A stretch of DNA of 44,558 bases from Bacteroidales bacterium (GTDB lineage: Bacteria; Bacteroidota; Bacteroidia; Bacteroidales; P3): positions 1-44,558 of the forward strand of contig JAILAT010000012.1 in assembly GCA_024681475.1 (NCBI GenBank), in the 5' to 3' direction. The notes under the pieces are model-generated. The model was not told the origin of the DNA and searched no databases. It saw only the letters and a list, made by a program, of their open reading frames with translations. The translations under genes were made by a program, and so were the position numbers. This document shows, piece by piece, positions 22,026 to 31,811 of the stretch. The first letter of the stretch is position 1; every line of letters starts with the position of its first letter.

Positions 22026-24296
22026 ATGTACCGTATCCTCAAACGTGAGCAACTGACCGAGACCATCGTTCTGATGGAGGTGGAAGCCCCTTGGATTGCC
22101 GCCAAAGGCGATCCGGGCAAGTTCGTCATTGTCATACCCCATGCACAGGGCGAGCGCATACCGCTTACTATCGCTGATATCGACCAGCATGCCAACAGTG
22201 TAACAATTGTGTTCCAGGTTGTTGGCGACACCACCCGCCGACTGGCTGCCATGCAGGAAGGCGACCATCTGTTCTCCATTGTGGGCCCCCTGGGCCAGAC
22301 GGCAGAAGTCATCAAAATGGCCGCTGAACACGCCCCACAAAAGCTGAACATCCTCTTTGTGGCTGGCGGCGTGGGCACAGCACCTGTCTATCCACAGGTA
22401 AAATGGGCTCATCAGCAGGGACACCACTGCGATGTCATCGTCGGTGCCCGCAACAGGGATCTGCTCTTTTTCGAGGAGCGTATGCGCACAGTGAGCGACA
22501 ACCTGTACATGATGACCGACGATGGTTCGTATGGAGAAAAAGGATTGGTAACCAACAAGGTACAACAGCTGCACGATGCGGGAAATCACTACGACGTCTG
22601 CGTGGCCATCGGACCACTGCCCATGATGAAATTCGTGTCGCGTCTCACCAAAGAGCTGGGACTGCCCACCGTGGTGTCGATGAACCCCATGATGGTGGAT
22701 GGAACAGGAATGTGCGGTGCCTGCCGCGTGACGGTGGGCGACACGGTGAAGTTCACCTGCGTCGACGGTCCCGAATTCGACGGCCACCTTGTCGACTTCG
22801 ACGAGGCCATGCAGCGCTTGGCGAAGCCCGACGCAAGAAAATTCCGCATCGCCACCAGCGAAAACGGCCATCGTTGCAATCTTGCCGAAGCCGTTGAACA
22901 GCAACTGGTTGCCGATACTGCGCGTCGGCAACGGCCCCGGGAGCAACCTGCCGAGGCACGCATCCACAACTTCGAGGAAGTATCGTCAGGCTTCACCGAG
23001 GAGCAAGCCATCGCCGAGGCTCGTCGTTGCCGCCAATGCAAACGTCCCATGTGCGTCACACAGTGCCCCGTCAGCATCCAGATACCCACCTTCATCGCCG
23101 CCGTGGCCGAAGGCGACTTCGCTGAAGCAGGTCGTATCATCGCACGCGACTCGGCACTACCTGCCGTCTGCGGTCGCGTTTGCCCTCAGGAGACGCAGTG
23201 CGAAGGAGCCTGCATCCTCGGCATTAAAGGTGAGCCCATCGCTATTGGCGCCCTGGAGCGTTTTGTGGCCGACTGGAACCGCAACAACGCACAGCAGAAC
23301 ACTGAAAATCAAATTACTGTAAAGCCCAACGGGCACAAGGTCGCCATCATCGGCAGCGGTCCTTCGGGACTCACCTGCGCTGGAGACTTGGCCAAACAGG
23401 GCTTCCAGGTGACCATCTTCGAGGCGCTTCACCATGCCGGCGGTGTGCTGGTGTATGGCATTCCCGAATTCCGCCTGCCCAAAAAGAAGGTGGTGGCACC
23501 CGAGATAGAAAATCTCAAAAAACTTGGTGTAGAGATAGTCACCAATGTCATCATCGGCAAATCAATCACCATCGACGACTTGATGAACAAGCATGGATTC
23601 GAGGCGGTATACATCGCCTCGGGTGCCGGCCTGCCCAAATTCATGAACATCCCTGGCGAGATGCTGGTGGGCGTCGTGTCGGCCAACGAGTTGTTGACGC
23701 GCACCAACCTGATGCACGGCTACGATGAGCAGTACGACACGCCCATCTTCCTCGGCAAACGCGTCGCCGTGGTGGGTGGCGGCAATGTGGCCATGGATGC
23801 TGCGCGCACGGCACGCCGTCTTGGCTGCGAGGTTTACGTCATATACCGCCGTGGCGAAGAGGATATGCCTGCCCGTAAAGAAGAGGTGCACCACGCCAAA
23901 GAAGAAGGTATACAGTTTGTCTTCCAGACCAATCCTATCGCTGTGCTCGACGACGGCAACGGCAATGTCGCCGGCGTGCGCTGCGTGAAGATGGCCATGG
24001 GCGAACCCGACGAGAGCGGCCGCCGCCGCTTCTCGACCATACCGGGCAGCGAATACGACATCGCCATCGACAACTTCATCGTGGCGCTAGGCACTAACCC
24101 CAACCCGCTGATCAAGAGCACTACCGAAGGCCTCCGCACCGAGAGCTGGGGCGGCATCATCGTGGACGACAACGGACTGACGTCACGTCACAACGTCTAC
24201 GCCGGCGGCGATGCCGTCAGCGGTGCCGCTACGGTAATCCTGGCCATGGGTGCCGGACGTGTGGCAGCCAAAGCCATAGCCGACAGTCTTTCCTGA
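22026..24296 (+). CDS. Fused NfnB/NfnA-type ferredoxin:NADP oxidoreductase (DHODH-B-like plus glutamate-synthase-like)
   Basis: This 756-residue protein joins two subunits that are separate in clostridia. The N-terminal part (about 1-280) is an FAD/NAD module like PyrK or ferredoxin-NADP reductase, with FVAGGVGTAPVYPQVKWA and a [2Fe-2S] cysteine cluster in GMCGACRVTVGDTVKFTC. The C-terminal part (about 320-756) is like the small subunit of glutamate synthase: iron-sulphur cysteines in RRCRQCKRPMCVTQCP and CGRVCPQETQCEGAC, FAD motif IIGSGPSGLTCAGDLA, and a second nucleotide motif VVGGGNVAMDAARTARRLG. In anaerobes this complex exchanges electrons among NADH, NADPH and ferredoxin. Automated annotation often calls it a bifunctional dihydroorotate dehydrogenase/glutamate synthase. 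It follows the HU terminator. Confidence 0.92.
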   Translation: MYRILKREQLTETIVLMEVEAPWIAAKGDPGKFVIVIPHAQGERIPLTIADIDQHANSVTIVFQVVGDTTRRLAAMQEGDHLFSIVGPLGQTAEVIKMAAEHAPQKLNILFVAGGVGTAPVYPQVKWAHQQGHHCDVIVGARNRDLLFFEERMRTVSDNLYMMTDDGSYGEKGLVTNKVQQLHDAGNHYDVCVAIGPLPMMKFVSRLTKELGLPTVVSMNPMMVDGTGMCGACRVTVGDTVKFTCVDGPEFDGHLVDFDEAMQRLAKPDARKFRIATSENGHRCNLAEAVEQQLVADTARRQRPREQPAEARIHNFEEVSSGFTEEQAIAEARRCRQCKRPMCVTQCPVSIQIPTFIAAVAEGDFAEAGRIIARDSALPAVCGRVCPQETQCEGACILGIKGEPIAIGALERFVADWNRNNAQQNTENQITVKPNGHKVAIIGSGPSGLTCAGDLAKQGFQVTIFEALHHAGGVLVYGIPEFRLPKKKVVAPEIENLKKLGVEIVTNVIIGKSITIDDLMNKHGFEAVYIASGAGLPKFMNIPGEMLVGVVSANELLTRTNLMHGYDEQYDTPIFLGKRVAVVGGGNVAMDAARTARRLGCEVYVIYRRGEEDMPARKEEVHHAKEEGIQFVFQTNPIAVLDDGNGNVAGVRCVKMAMGEPDESGRRRFSTIPGSEYDIAIDNFIVALGTNPNPLIKSTTEGLRTESWGGIIVDDNGLTSRHNVYAGGDAVSGAATVILAMGAGRVAAKAIADSLS

Positions 24297-24327
24297 CAAC
24301 CAGAAATAACAATGGCAACATAAAGAC

Positions 24328-24354
24328 AGCGGCGCTGACCTGGTCAGCGCCGCT
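24328..24354. terminator. Hairpin between convergent genes
   Basis: A perfect 12-bp stem (AGCGGCGCTGAC/GTCAGCGCCGCT) with a three-base loop lies 31 bases after the Nfn-type gene stop and 26 bases from the lepB stop. There is no strong T run on either side, so its action as a terminator is likely but not certain. Confidence 0.65.
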
Positions 24355-24380
24355 GCTATTTCATATCAACCATTCCATGA

Positions 24381-26210
24381 TTATAGTTTTGTGCGGAAGA
24401 TGCGGTTGAATCGCATCTTGTGCTGTTCCTTGTCAAAGGAGAAATAGATGGTCTGAGCACGGCCAACAAGATGGTTCTCAGGGACAAAACCCCAATAACG
24501 GCTGTCGGCACTGTTGTGGCGGTTGTCACCCATCATCCAATAGTAGTCCATCTTGAAGGTGTAGCTCTCAGCTACGGCGCCGTTGATGTAGACAACATTG
24601 TTGCGGACCTCCAGCTTATTGCCCTCAAACACCTCTATCACACGACGATAAAATGGCAGGTTAGCTTGTGTCAACTCCACGGTTTTGCCCTTGGCAGGAA
24701 TGGTGACGGGGCCAAAATTGTCTACCGACCAACAGTAGCCTTCGGCATGGGGGAACAGATCGAGTCCGCTGTAGCCTGGCTGAGCATCAAGAGGAATGAC
24801 GGCTGCAACAGACTGGTTTTGAGCCAGCTTCTCGGCCATACTGGCAGTCAAGGGCACGGTGTAGTATTCTTCCGAGTGGTCCAGCTGTTGCTGGGTGACG
24901 CCAAGACGAATCAGGTCACGCTGCAAGTTCTGCGTAGCATTGAGCATCACCATCTCGGGAATAGGATCCACGAGTCTGTATTCCGGATGTATACGCACGA
25001 AAGTCAGCGTGTCGCCTGTGACGCTGTCGGTCTGTTGATAACACATGGGCTCAATTTGGAAGTATTGATCATAGCGCATCAAGGCTTCCATCTGTTGCGG
25101 ATTGAGAAACAGATATTTGTAGACGCCTATCGACGATTCGCAGTCGGTCTGCGACACCCCCAACGAGGCAAAAATCTTGGTGTCATTCTGGAATTTCATA
25201 AGGAAACCGTCGTTCATCGTGTTGCCCATCTGCGACATCATCTGCAGGTAGCCAGTCATGTCCATGGCCATCAACACAGCATAGTTGAACTGCACCTCAT
25301 GGGGATTTTCGAGGGCCTGGCCATTGATATAGACTTGCTGATGACGGATCTCGACTGTGTCGCCAGGCAATCCTATGCAACGCTTGATGAAGTTCTCGCG
25401 CTTGTCGACAGGACGCACCACTATCTTGCCGAAAACATCGGGATTGTTGAGGACCACATCGCGGCCATAGTCGCGAACCAATTCGTGATAGGATATGTTG
25501 CTCTGGAATTTTGAACAGACGGTGTCGCCATCCGGATAGCCGAAAACGGTGGCATCGAAGCGATGCACCCCACGGAGACCTTTGTAGCGATGGTACGGAA
25601 GCTCTATCCATTTGAGGTACGATTCACATTGGCCATTGGTCAGCGGCAACACATTGTGTATCAATGGAAACGACAGCAATGTCATCTGGACACGGGGGCC
25701 ATAGGCCAACTTGCTGACCATCAGATGATCGCCCACCAGCAACGATTTCTCCATCGATGACGAAGGAATGTTGTAGAGCTCGAAGACGGTGCCACGAATG
25801 AGGACGGCAGCGACGAGCGCAAAGATGATGGCCTCGGCCCATTCGCGCACTTTCGACTGTTTGTCGGGCTTACCTTGCTTGGGGCCAAGATATTCCATCT
25901 TTTTGTTGAGACCCAACCAAGGAAGATAAAGGAAGGGGAAAATCACAGCCAGCGTCTGCTCCAACAGATTGTTGCGGCCGAAGACTTTGGCCGTTTCGAC
26001 GACAAGCAACAGGTAGGTGAAAATATTCAGCGCGGGCACAAGAAAATAGATGTACCACCGCCAGTCTTTGCCGCAGACCTTTATCCAGACAACAATATTG
26101 TAGACCGGTATCAGACTTTTCCATGCCGGCACACCGGCTTTTTTGAAGATAAACCATAGACCGACAACGGGTCCCAGCAAATAGAGCCAAAGCAAAAGTT
26201 CGTAAAACAT
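24381..26210 (-). CDS. lepB: Signal peptidase I, long Bacteroidota form
   Basis: This 609-residue membrane protease removes signal peptides from exported proteins. The N-terminus (1-105) carries several hydrophobic helices in a DUF5684-like region (IFKKAGVPAWKSLIPVYN). A further membrane anchor lies at 127-140. The catalytic Ser is Ser152 in YNIPSSSMEKSLLVGD, and the catalytic Lys is Lys276 in ENFIKRCIGLPGDTVEI. The late GDNRHNSADSRYWG box is near residue 561. About 270 residues separate the Lys box and the GDN box, far more than in E. coli LepB, so a large periplasmic insert is present. It converges with the Nfn-type gene. Confidence 0.94.
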   Translation of the reverse strand: MFYELLLWLYLLGPVVGLWFIFKKAGVPAWKSLIPVYNIVVWIKVCGKDWRWYIYFLVPALNIFTYLLLVVETAKVFGRNNLLEQTLAVIFPFLYLPWLGLNKKMEYLGPKQGKPDKQSKVREWAEAIIFALVAAVLIRGTVFELYNIPSSSMEKSLLVGDHLMVSKLAYGPRVQMTLLSFPLIHNVLPLTNGQCESYLKWIELPYHRYKGLRGVHRFDATVFGYPDGDTVCSKFQSNISYHELVRDYGRDVVLNNPDVFGKIVVRPVDKRENFIKRCIGLPGDTVEIRHQQVYINGQALENPHEVQFNYAVLMAMDMTGYLQMMSQMGNTMNDGFLMKFQNDTKIFASLGVSQTDCESSIGVYKYLFLNPQQMEALMRYDQYFQIEPMCYQQTDSVTGDTLTFVRIHPEYRLVDPIPEMVMLNATQNLQRDLIRLGVTQQQLDHSEEYYTVPLTASMAEKLAQNQSVAAVIPLDAQPGYSGLDLFPHAEGYCWSVDNFGPVTIPAKGKTVELTQANLPFYRRVIEVFEGNKLEVRNNVVYINGAVAESYTFKMDYYWMMGDNRHNSADSRYWGFVPENHLVGRAQTIYFSFDKEQHKMRFNRIFRTKL

Positions 26211-26321
26211 TGGTTGAAGTAAATTACTTTAAAATATTTATTGTTATTTGTTTAACTTTATCACAACGCCATGCCGACAGGCACTGTCATGTTTATTATG
26301 TATCCTAATAACGCAGTTTCG

Positions 26322-27494
26322 TCAAAATATTGTGTCGAAGGAGGAAAGTAGTATTTTTTTATCGTTGTCCCACGACAAATCGGCTCTTGCCTTGGCAAAT
26401 CGGGCCTCACGCTCGGCCGAAGGCATCTGGCGCCAATAGTCGAGCGCTTCGCAGATGGTGGCAGCCAACTGTTTCGGATCGGGTGCTTCGGAACGCATGC
26501 TGCGCACATCGAAAGGCTGTGGCGGCACCAGCGTGCCAACACCGTATTGACACACAACACGATGTATCTCAGGAAAATCGGTAGCCAACACCGGCACACC
26601 GGCCTGCACATAGTCGGCAATGCGGTTGGGCAGCGAATAATAGTAATTCAGTCCACGGTTCTCTGGCAACTGCAGCCCCAAGTCGGCATGGACGGTGAGG
26701 GCGTGAAGGCGAGAGGGCGACAAACGTCCCAAGAAAAAAACCTTGTCGTGCAGTTCCTTACGTGCGCGCACGTGCGCAATGAGCGTATCATAAATATCGC
26801 CGACACCCGCCACCACAAAGATGGCATTGTCCACATACGGCATCGCGTCAATGACCCACTCCAAGCCACGGCCGATATTCACCGCACCTTGATAAAGGAC
26901 AACCCGTTTCCCTTGGGGCAACGGGGCCAGCAAGTAGCTCACATCGACATCATCCACGGGGAAAAACATCGGCACATTGCGCACCACATTCATTTTCAAC
27001 CCATAGCGTTTTTCATAGATGTCGGCGATGGATTGGCACACGGTGACAGCGGCCGCATGGCGTCGACGCGCCAAACGGGGAAAGATATGGTCTTCGATGG
27101 CGGACCATACATGTTTCACCTGAGGCCGGCCCATCAACTCGGGAACCTCGGGAAACATCTCATGGGCATCAAAGAATATGGGGCGGGAGAGCAATACAGC
27201 GGCCAGCCAGTTGGCGGGCAATGCATCGGTGTCGTTGGCGTAAAAGACATCGGCACGTGAGAAGAGAAGCTTCAAGAAGAGACGAATGTTATATTCCGCA
27301 TAGAAAACAGCTTTCTTTCTGAACAGCAAACTCATACGCTCAGTATGATAGGGCCTTTCGACAGGCACGCTGTCGGGCAGCAGGCGCCCTACGAGGGTCA
27401 CATCGTAGCCTGCCTCATACAAAGCCATACAGGAGCGATGGACTCGCTGGTCAGTCACCAAATCATTTGTCACTGAAACTATTACACGCTTCAT
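26322..27494 (-). CDS. Glycosyltransferase, GT4/GT-B type
   Basis: This 390-residue protein has a two-domain GT-B layout. The N-terminal domain begins VIVSVTNDLVTDQRVHRSCM and continues to FFDAHEMFPEVPEL. The C-terminal domain carries VVLYQGAVNIGRGLEWVIDA and PNRIADYVQAGVPVLATDFPE, the donor-binding Glu region of GT4 enzymes. It probably adds a sugar to a lipid-linked or surface glycan at the cytoplasmic membrane. It starts 27 bases after the PIG-L gene stop and is last in a three-gene operon with an LpxD-like acyltransferase. The acceptor is unknown. Confidence 0.9.
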   Translation of the reverse strand: MKRVIVSVTNDLVTDQRVHRSCMALYEAGYDVTLVGRLLPDSVPVERPYHTERMSLLFRKKAVFYAEYNIRLFLKLLFSRADVFYANDTDALPANWLAAVLLSRPIFFDAHEMFPEVPELMGRPQVKHVWSAIEDHIFPRLARRRHAAAVTVCQSIADIYEKRYGLKMNVVRNVPMFFPVDDVDVSYLLAPLPQGKRVVLYQGAVNIGRGLEWVIDAMPYVDNAIFVVAGVGDIYDTLIAHVRARKELHDKVFFLGRLSPSRLHALTVHADLGLQLPENRGLNYYYSLPNRIADYVQAGVPVLATDFPEIHRVVCQYGVGTLVPPQPFDVRSMRSEAPDPKQLAATICEALDYWRQMPSAEREARFAKARADLSWDNDKKILLSSFDTIF

Positions 27495-27521
27495 TGCCTA
27501 TCCCCTACCCTCTCGATTTAG

Positions 27522-28151
27522 CTACATGAAGAGGCGAATAACCTCGAAAGCCTCGGCAAATTCGCAACCGGCTTGGACTCCGCGTGTGCGAGCCAAAGAA
27601 TAGATGAACTCCTCGGACATATAGTTGCGTCGCCCTTGGGAATGGTATTCACCCAACGCCTTACACTTGGCCTCGATGAAACGTTTCTCCAACCGCACAA
27701 GGCATTGGGTATCGAACTGCAAATTGTTCCATGCCAGCTCATAACCTAACAGCGTGGTGCCTTTGAAAGCCCTGACCGCCTCTTGTGCCAAGGTGGCATG
27801 GTCTTGGTGCACATCGTGCAACGAGGGACAGAAAACCATGTCGAAGGCGCAAAGCGAACGAAGACGGATCAGGTCCTCAAGTATCTCCTGACGGTAGTAA
27901 CTGAACTTACGCACCTCATAATGAAAGATATGCAAATCGTCGGACGCTACGCCAAGATGATGGGTGGCCTGCGCCACCTCGACATTCAGAATATCTTTAG
28001 GGAAACCCTCGGGCACAGATTGTTCTGCAGTGGAGAAGGCAGCATAAACGACCCGGTTGCCTTCGGCGACCATGCGGGCTATGGTGCCTCCCATCCCCAA
28101 TTCACCATCATCAGTATGAGGTGCCAGGACCAATATGTTCTTTTTTGTCAT
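27522..28151 (-). CDS. PIG-L family deacetylase
   Basis: This is a 209-residue zinc-dependent de-N-acetylase. The signature LVLAPHTDDGELGMGGTIARM (residues 7-27) carries the metal-binding AHxDDE-type motif, here PHTDDGE, and PSLHDVHQDHATLA near residue 115 supplies the later HxxDH ligands. Family members remove acetyl groups from N-acetylglucosamine-type sugars, as in GPI, mycothiol or bacillithiol synthesis, or modify glycans. Its position three bases after an LpxD-like acyltransferase and 27 bases before a glycosyltransferase suggests that deacetylation followed by re-acylation of an amino sugar is the pathway here. This is inferred. Confidence 0.93.
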   Translation of the reverse strand: MTKKNILVLAPHTDDGELGMGGTIARMVAEGNRVVYAAFSTAEQSVPEGFPKDILNVEVAQATHHLGVASDDLHIFHYEVRKFSYYRQEILEDLIRLRSLCAFDMVFCPSLHDVHQDHATLAQEAVRAFKGTTLLGYELAWNNLQFDTQCLVRLEKRFIEAKCKALGEYHSQGRRNYMSEEFIYSLARTRGVQAGCEFAEAFEVIRLFM

Positions 28152-28154
28152 AAT

Positions 28155-29084
28155 CTACTCATTGTTAGTCTTATCCATTTTTCTTGCCGGGTTGCCAACC
28201 ATCACGGCATGAAGCTCCACATCGTTCAGCACGACAGAACCCAACCCTATCACTGCGTCATCACCCACGACGACGTGTTCTTTGACGACCGCCTGGGGAG
28301 CAATCCACGCACGGGCACCCACCTGCGATCCGCCGCAGAGGACACTGCCGGCAATGACAAACGCACCACGACCGACCACACAATTGTGTGCTACATGGAC
28401 GAGGTTGTCGACCTTGGCATGATCTTCTATCACGGTGTCGCCGATGGTTCCTCTGTCGATAGCGCTGTTGGCACCGATGCTTACATGGTCGCCAATCACC
28501 ACTCCGCCGAAATGCGGAAACAGGACAGGCCCCCCATCGGCATCGCGCTCATAACCGAAGCCAGTCTGCCCTATCACTGCACCCGATTTCACAATACATT
28601 GACATCCCAGGACAACACGACCCGTCAAGGTCACACGCGGCATCAGCACCGTTCCGTCGCCAATGACCGACTGTGACGAGACGTAGCATTGTGCGCCGAT
28701 GGTGACATTGTTACCCACAACAGCACCCTCTTCGACAACGGCTGTTGGATGGATTGTAGTCTGTCCTACAGCGTGTTGCACAAAAAAACGATTGGCGACA
28801 TTGATAAAATCGAGACGCGGATTTGCAGAGACAATATGGGGAGAAGTGAGCTTGCCTTCAAAGTCAGGACAAACGATGGCAAGGACAGACGCATTACTGT
28901 TCAGTGCGTTGCATATCTCATGGGTGAAGCGTTTGGCGAAAACAAGCGTCGAAGGTCGCATCGTGGTGATCTGCGATATGCCCTGCACGGCGACATCCTC
29001 GCCCACCAAGGGTAGACGGAGAAACTCCGCAATGGCCGAAGCCTTGGCAGCTGGTACAGAATTGGATGCTTTTTTATTGTCCAT
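28155..29084 (-). CDS. LpxD-like UDP-amino-sugar N-acyltransferase
   Basis: This 309-residue left-handed beta-helix acyltransferase has an N-terminal substrate domain (SAIAEFLRLPLVGEDVAVQG). Hexapeptide repeats start around TTIHPTAVVEEGAVVGNNVTIG, and the catalytic His lies in NLVHVAHNCVVGRG. The frame extends back to a TTG at 29156, but the ATG at 29084 gives a family-like N-terminus. LpxD normally acts in lipid A synthesis next to lpxC, fabZ and lpxA, none of which are here. It may therefore be a paralogue that acylates another UDP-amino sugar, in line with the PIG-L deacetylase and glycosyltransferase downstream. Confidence 0.88.
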   Translation of the reverse strand: MDNKKASNSVPAAKASAIAEFLRLPLVGEDVAVQGISQITTMRPSTLVFAKRFTHEICNALNSNASVLAIVCPDFEGKLTSPHIVSANPRLDFINVANRFFVQHAVGQTTIHPTAVVEEGAVVGNNVTIGAQCYVSSQSVIGDGTVLMPRVTLTGRVVLGCQCIVKSGAVIGQTGFGYERDADGGPVLFPHFGGVVIGDHVSIGANSAIDRGTIGDTVIEDHAKVDNLVHVAHNCVVGRGAFVIAGSVLCGGSQVGARAWIAPQAVVKEHVVVGDDAVIGLGSVVLNDVELHAVMVGNPARKMDKTNNE

Positions 29085-29224
29085 ATTTATCGTTCTTCTT
29101 GTTTTCGACACCCGCAAGAAACCATTTCTGCAGGTACTGTCCTGTGCACTACGCAAAATGAAGCACTAACAACCAACACGTTAACTAAAACTCAAACGCA
29201 CGATTGCCATCTCATTTTGCACTG

Positions 29225-29232
29225 CAAAGATA
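29225..29232 (-). promoter_or_regulatory. -7 box (TATCTTTG) of the LpxD-like/PIG-L/GT operon
   Basis: The complement reads TATCTTTG. The implied transcript starts near 29219 and carries about 135 bases of leader before the ATG at 29084. Apart from the two divergent promoters I see nothing else in 29085-29428. Confidence 0.6.
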
Positions 29233-29330
29233 CGACAAAAAATCGTGCTAAAGTAATATTTCCCAAAAAATAATCGCCTCGCCGATATGACATACACGAC
29301 AACATAATTAATGAATAATATAAAAAATAT

Positions 29331-29361
29331 TTTGGCAGTTTCGGAAAAGTTCCTATTTTTG
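29331..29361 (+). promoter_or_regulatory. Bacteroidota-type promoter of topA
   Basis: TTTG at 29331-29334, 19 bases, then TATTTTTG at 29354-29361 fits the full consensus. The expected start is near 29367, about 60 bases before the topA ATG. Confidence 0.8.
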
Positions 29362-29428
29362 CAATTTGAAAACGAGGGGGCCCTGGTGGCTTCCCGACCA
29401 CTAAGATGTAAGTAAAACAACGAAATAT

Positions 29429-31786
29429 ATGAAAAATCTAGTTATCGTAGAGTCGCCTGCAAAAGCCAAGACTATCGAGAAAATCCTCGGTAAGGACTTT
29501 GAAGTTATGTCCAGCTACGGCCATATTCGCGACCTGGCCAAAAAGGAGATGAGTATCGACATCGACAACAGCTACAATCCTGAGTATCAAATATCCGAGG
29601 ACAAAACGAAACTTGTCGCCGACCTCAAAAAAGCTTCGAAGGACGCCGAGATGGTATGGCTGGCATCCGATGAGGACCGCGAGGGAGAAGCCATCGCTTG
29701 GCACCTTCGCGAGACCTTGGAGTTGCCCAAGGAGAAGACCAAACGTATTGTTTTCAACGAGATTACAAAGGATGCTATTCTCAACTCTATCAAGCAACCC
29801 CGCGACATCGACATGAACCTTGTCGACGCCCAGCAAGCACGCCGCGTGCTCGACCGTCTGGTGGGCTACGAAATCAGCCCCATCCTGTGGGCAAAGATTA
29901 AACCCGCCCTCAGCGCAGGCCGTGTACAGAGCGTGGCAGTGCGCCTCATCGTGGAACGCGAAAACGAGATACGCAACTTCCAGACACAGAGCTACTATCG
30001 CGTCACAGCGTCGTTCCTCAACGGCGACGACAACCACAAACTTCTGGCCGAGCTGAACCGTCGTTTCGACACCGCCGAAGAGGCCAAGGAATTCCTCGAA
30101 AGCATCTACGGCGCCGAATTCAAAGTGGCCAAGGTGGAAACCAAGCCGGCACGCCGCAGCCCTGCACCGCCGTTCACCACCTCGACCTTACAGCAAGAGG
30201 CCAGCCGCAAACTGGGCTACTCGGTGGCACGCACGATGCAGATAGCACAGCAGCTCTATGAATCGGGATACATCACCTATATGCGTACCGACTCCACTAA
30301 CCTCAGCGAACTGGCACTCAATATGGCCAAGAAGCAAATCGGCGAGATGTACGGCGAACGCTACGTAAAGACACGCCGTTACCACACCAAAATTAAAGGC
30401 GCACAAGAGGCCCACGAGGCTATCCGCCCCACCTATATGGACAATGTGGAGATCAATGCCGACGCAGCGCAACGTCGTCTGTATGAGCTGATTTGGAAAC
30501 GTGCCATCGCTTCACAGATGGCCGACGCCGAGTTGGAGAAGACAACCATCGACATCAACATCAGCCAACATAAAGAGCAGTTCACCTGCTCGGGCGAACA
30601 AGTGCTGTTCGACGGATTTCTGAAAGTTTACTACGAGTCAACCGACGACGATGTGGAGGAGACCCCCACCCATCAGCTGCCGCCGACGAAAAACGGCGAG
30701 AAGCTCTCCCTCGAGGTTGCCAACGCCACACAGCACTACACACAGCATCCGCCGCGCTACACCGAGGCCAGCTTGGTGAAAAAGCTTGAAGACCTGCAGA
30801 TTGGCCGTCCGTCGACCTACTCGCCGACCATCTCGACAATCTTGAAACGCGAATACGTCATCAAGGAGGATCGTGGCCCGCAGGAGTTCGAGATCACCAC
30901 TCTCACCATCGAGCCTGCCAAGAGCAAAACGGTTCACCAGTCGACCAAGACCGAATATCTGGGCGCCGAGAAAGGCAAACTCTTCCCCACCGACATCGGA
31001 ACCATCGTCAACCAGTTCCTTATGGAGCATTTCACCGAGATCATGGACTACAACTTCACCGCACAGGTGGAGAAGGACTTCGACGACGTGGCCAACGGCA
31101 CCAAGGAATGGCGTGATGTCATCAACGAGTTCTACATGCCTTTCCACCGCAATGTGAAGCAGACCCAGAGCCATTCAAAACGCACCAGCGGCGAGCGTCT
31201 GCTGGGCACCGACCCCAAAACAGGCAAAAATGTATATGCCAAGATTGGCCGCTACGGCACACTGATACAGATTGGCGACACCAATACCGACGAAAAGCCG
31301 CAATTTGCCTCCATGAAGAAAGGCCAGAGCATCGAGACCATCACCCTCGAGGAGGCTCTCGACCTCTTCAGCCTGCCACGCACATTAGGTACCTTCGAGG
31401 GCAGCGACGTGGTGGTCAGTATCGGACGTTTCGGACCTTACGTGCGTCACGACGGCAAATTCTACTCGCTGTCGAAGACGTCGGACCCCTACACTATCAC
31501 CCTGGAGGCTGCCACGGAAATCATCACCGTGAAACGCGCCCAGGCCGAGGAGAAAGAGCGTCTCAGAACACTCTTCCCGCATGAGATTGGCGAATATGAA
31601 GGCGAAATGGTAGTCTCCAATGTGGGCAAATTTGGCCCTTACATCACCTACAAAGGCGAGAACTACAGGATGCCCAAGAACACCCTCGATCCGCTGACCA
31701 TCACCCTGGTCGAAGCCGTCACCATCATCCGCGAAAGCCAGGAGAAGAAAAGCCGCGCCAAAGGCCGCAAAAAGAAAAGCCAGTAA
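29429..31786 (+). CDS. topA: DNA topoisomerase I (type IA)
   Basis: This 785-residue enzyme relaxes negatively supercoiled DNA. The Toprim domain opens VIVESPAKAKTIEKILG and includes SDEDREGEAIAWHL at residues 80-93. The nucleophile is Tyr284 in YITYMRTDST, and the later GRPSTYSPTISTIL segment belongs to the gate domains. The C-terminus holds three Toprim-C repeats around YAKIGRYGTLIQIG, VSIGRFGPYVRHDG and NVGKFGPYITYKG, ends in a basic tail, and lacks the Cys zinc fingers of E. coli TopA, as is usual in this group. It has its own promoter and a strong terminator. Confidence 0.98.
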   Translation: MKNLVIVESPAKAKTIEKILGKDFEVMSSYGHIRDLAKKEMSIDIDNSYNPEYQISEDKTKLVADLKKASKDAEMVWLASDEDREGEAIAWHLRETLELPKEKTKRIVFNEITKDAILNSIKQPRDIDMNLVDAQQARRVLDRLVGYEISPILWAKIKPALSAGRVQSVAVRLIVERENEIRNFQTQSYYRVTASFLNGDDNHKLLAELNRRFDTAEEAKEFLESIYGAEFKVAKVETKPARRSPAPPFTTSTLQQEASRKLGYSVARTMQIAQQLYESGYITYMRTDSTNLSELALNMAKKQIGEMYGERYVKTRRYHTKIKGAQEAHEAIRPTYMDNVEINADAAQRRLYELIWKRAIASQMADAELEKTTIDINISQHKEQFTCSGEQVLFDGFLKVYYESTDDDVEETPTHQLPPTKNGEKLSLEVANATQHYTQHPPRYTEASLVKKLEDLQIGRPSTYSPTISTILKREYVIKEDRGPQEFEITTLTIEPAKSKTVHQSTKTEYLGAEKGKLFPTDIGTIVNQFLMEHFTEIMDYNFTAQVEKDFDDVANGTKEWRDVINEFYMPFHRNVKQTQSHSKRTSGERLLGTDPKTGKNVYAKIGRYGTLIQIGDTNTDEKPQFASMKKGQSIETITLEEALDLFSLPRTLGTFEGSDVVVSIGRFGPYVRHDGKFYSLSKTSDPYTITLEAATEIITVKRAQAEEKERLRTLFPHEIGEYEGEMVVSNVGKFGPYITYKGENYRMPKNTLDPLTITLVEAVTIIRESQEKKSRAKGRKKKSQ

Positions 31787-31811
31787 TCATTGGGACAATC
31801 CATAAAAGTAT

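Noticed and set aside
28155..29156. Longer form of the LpxD-like protein from 29156
   Set aside because: The codon is TTG and the extra 24 residues do not resemble the family; the ATG at 29084 is used.
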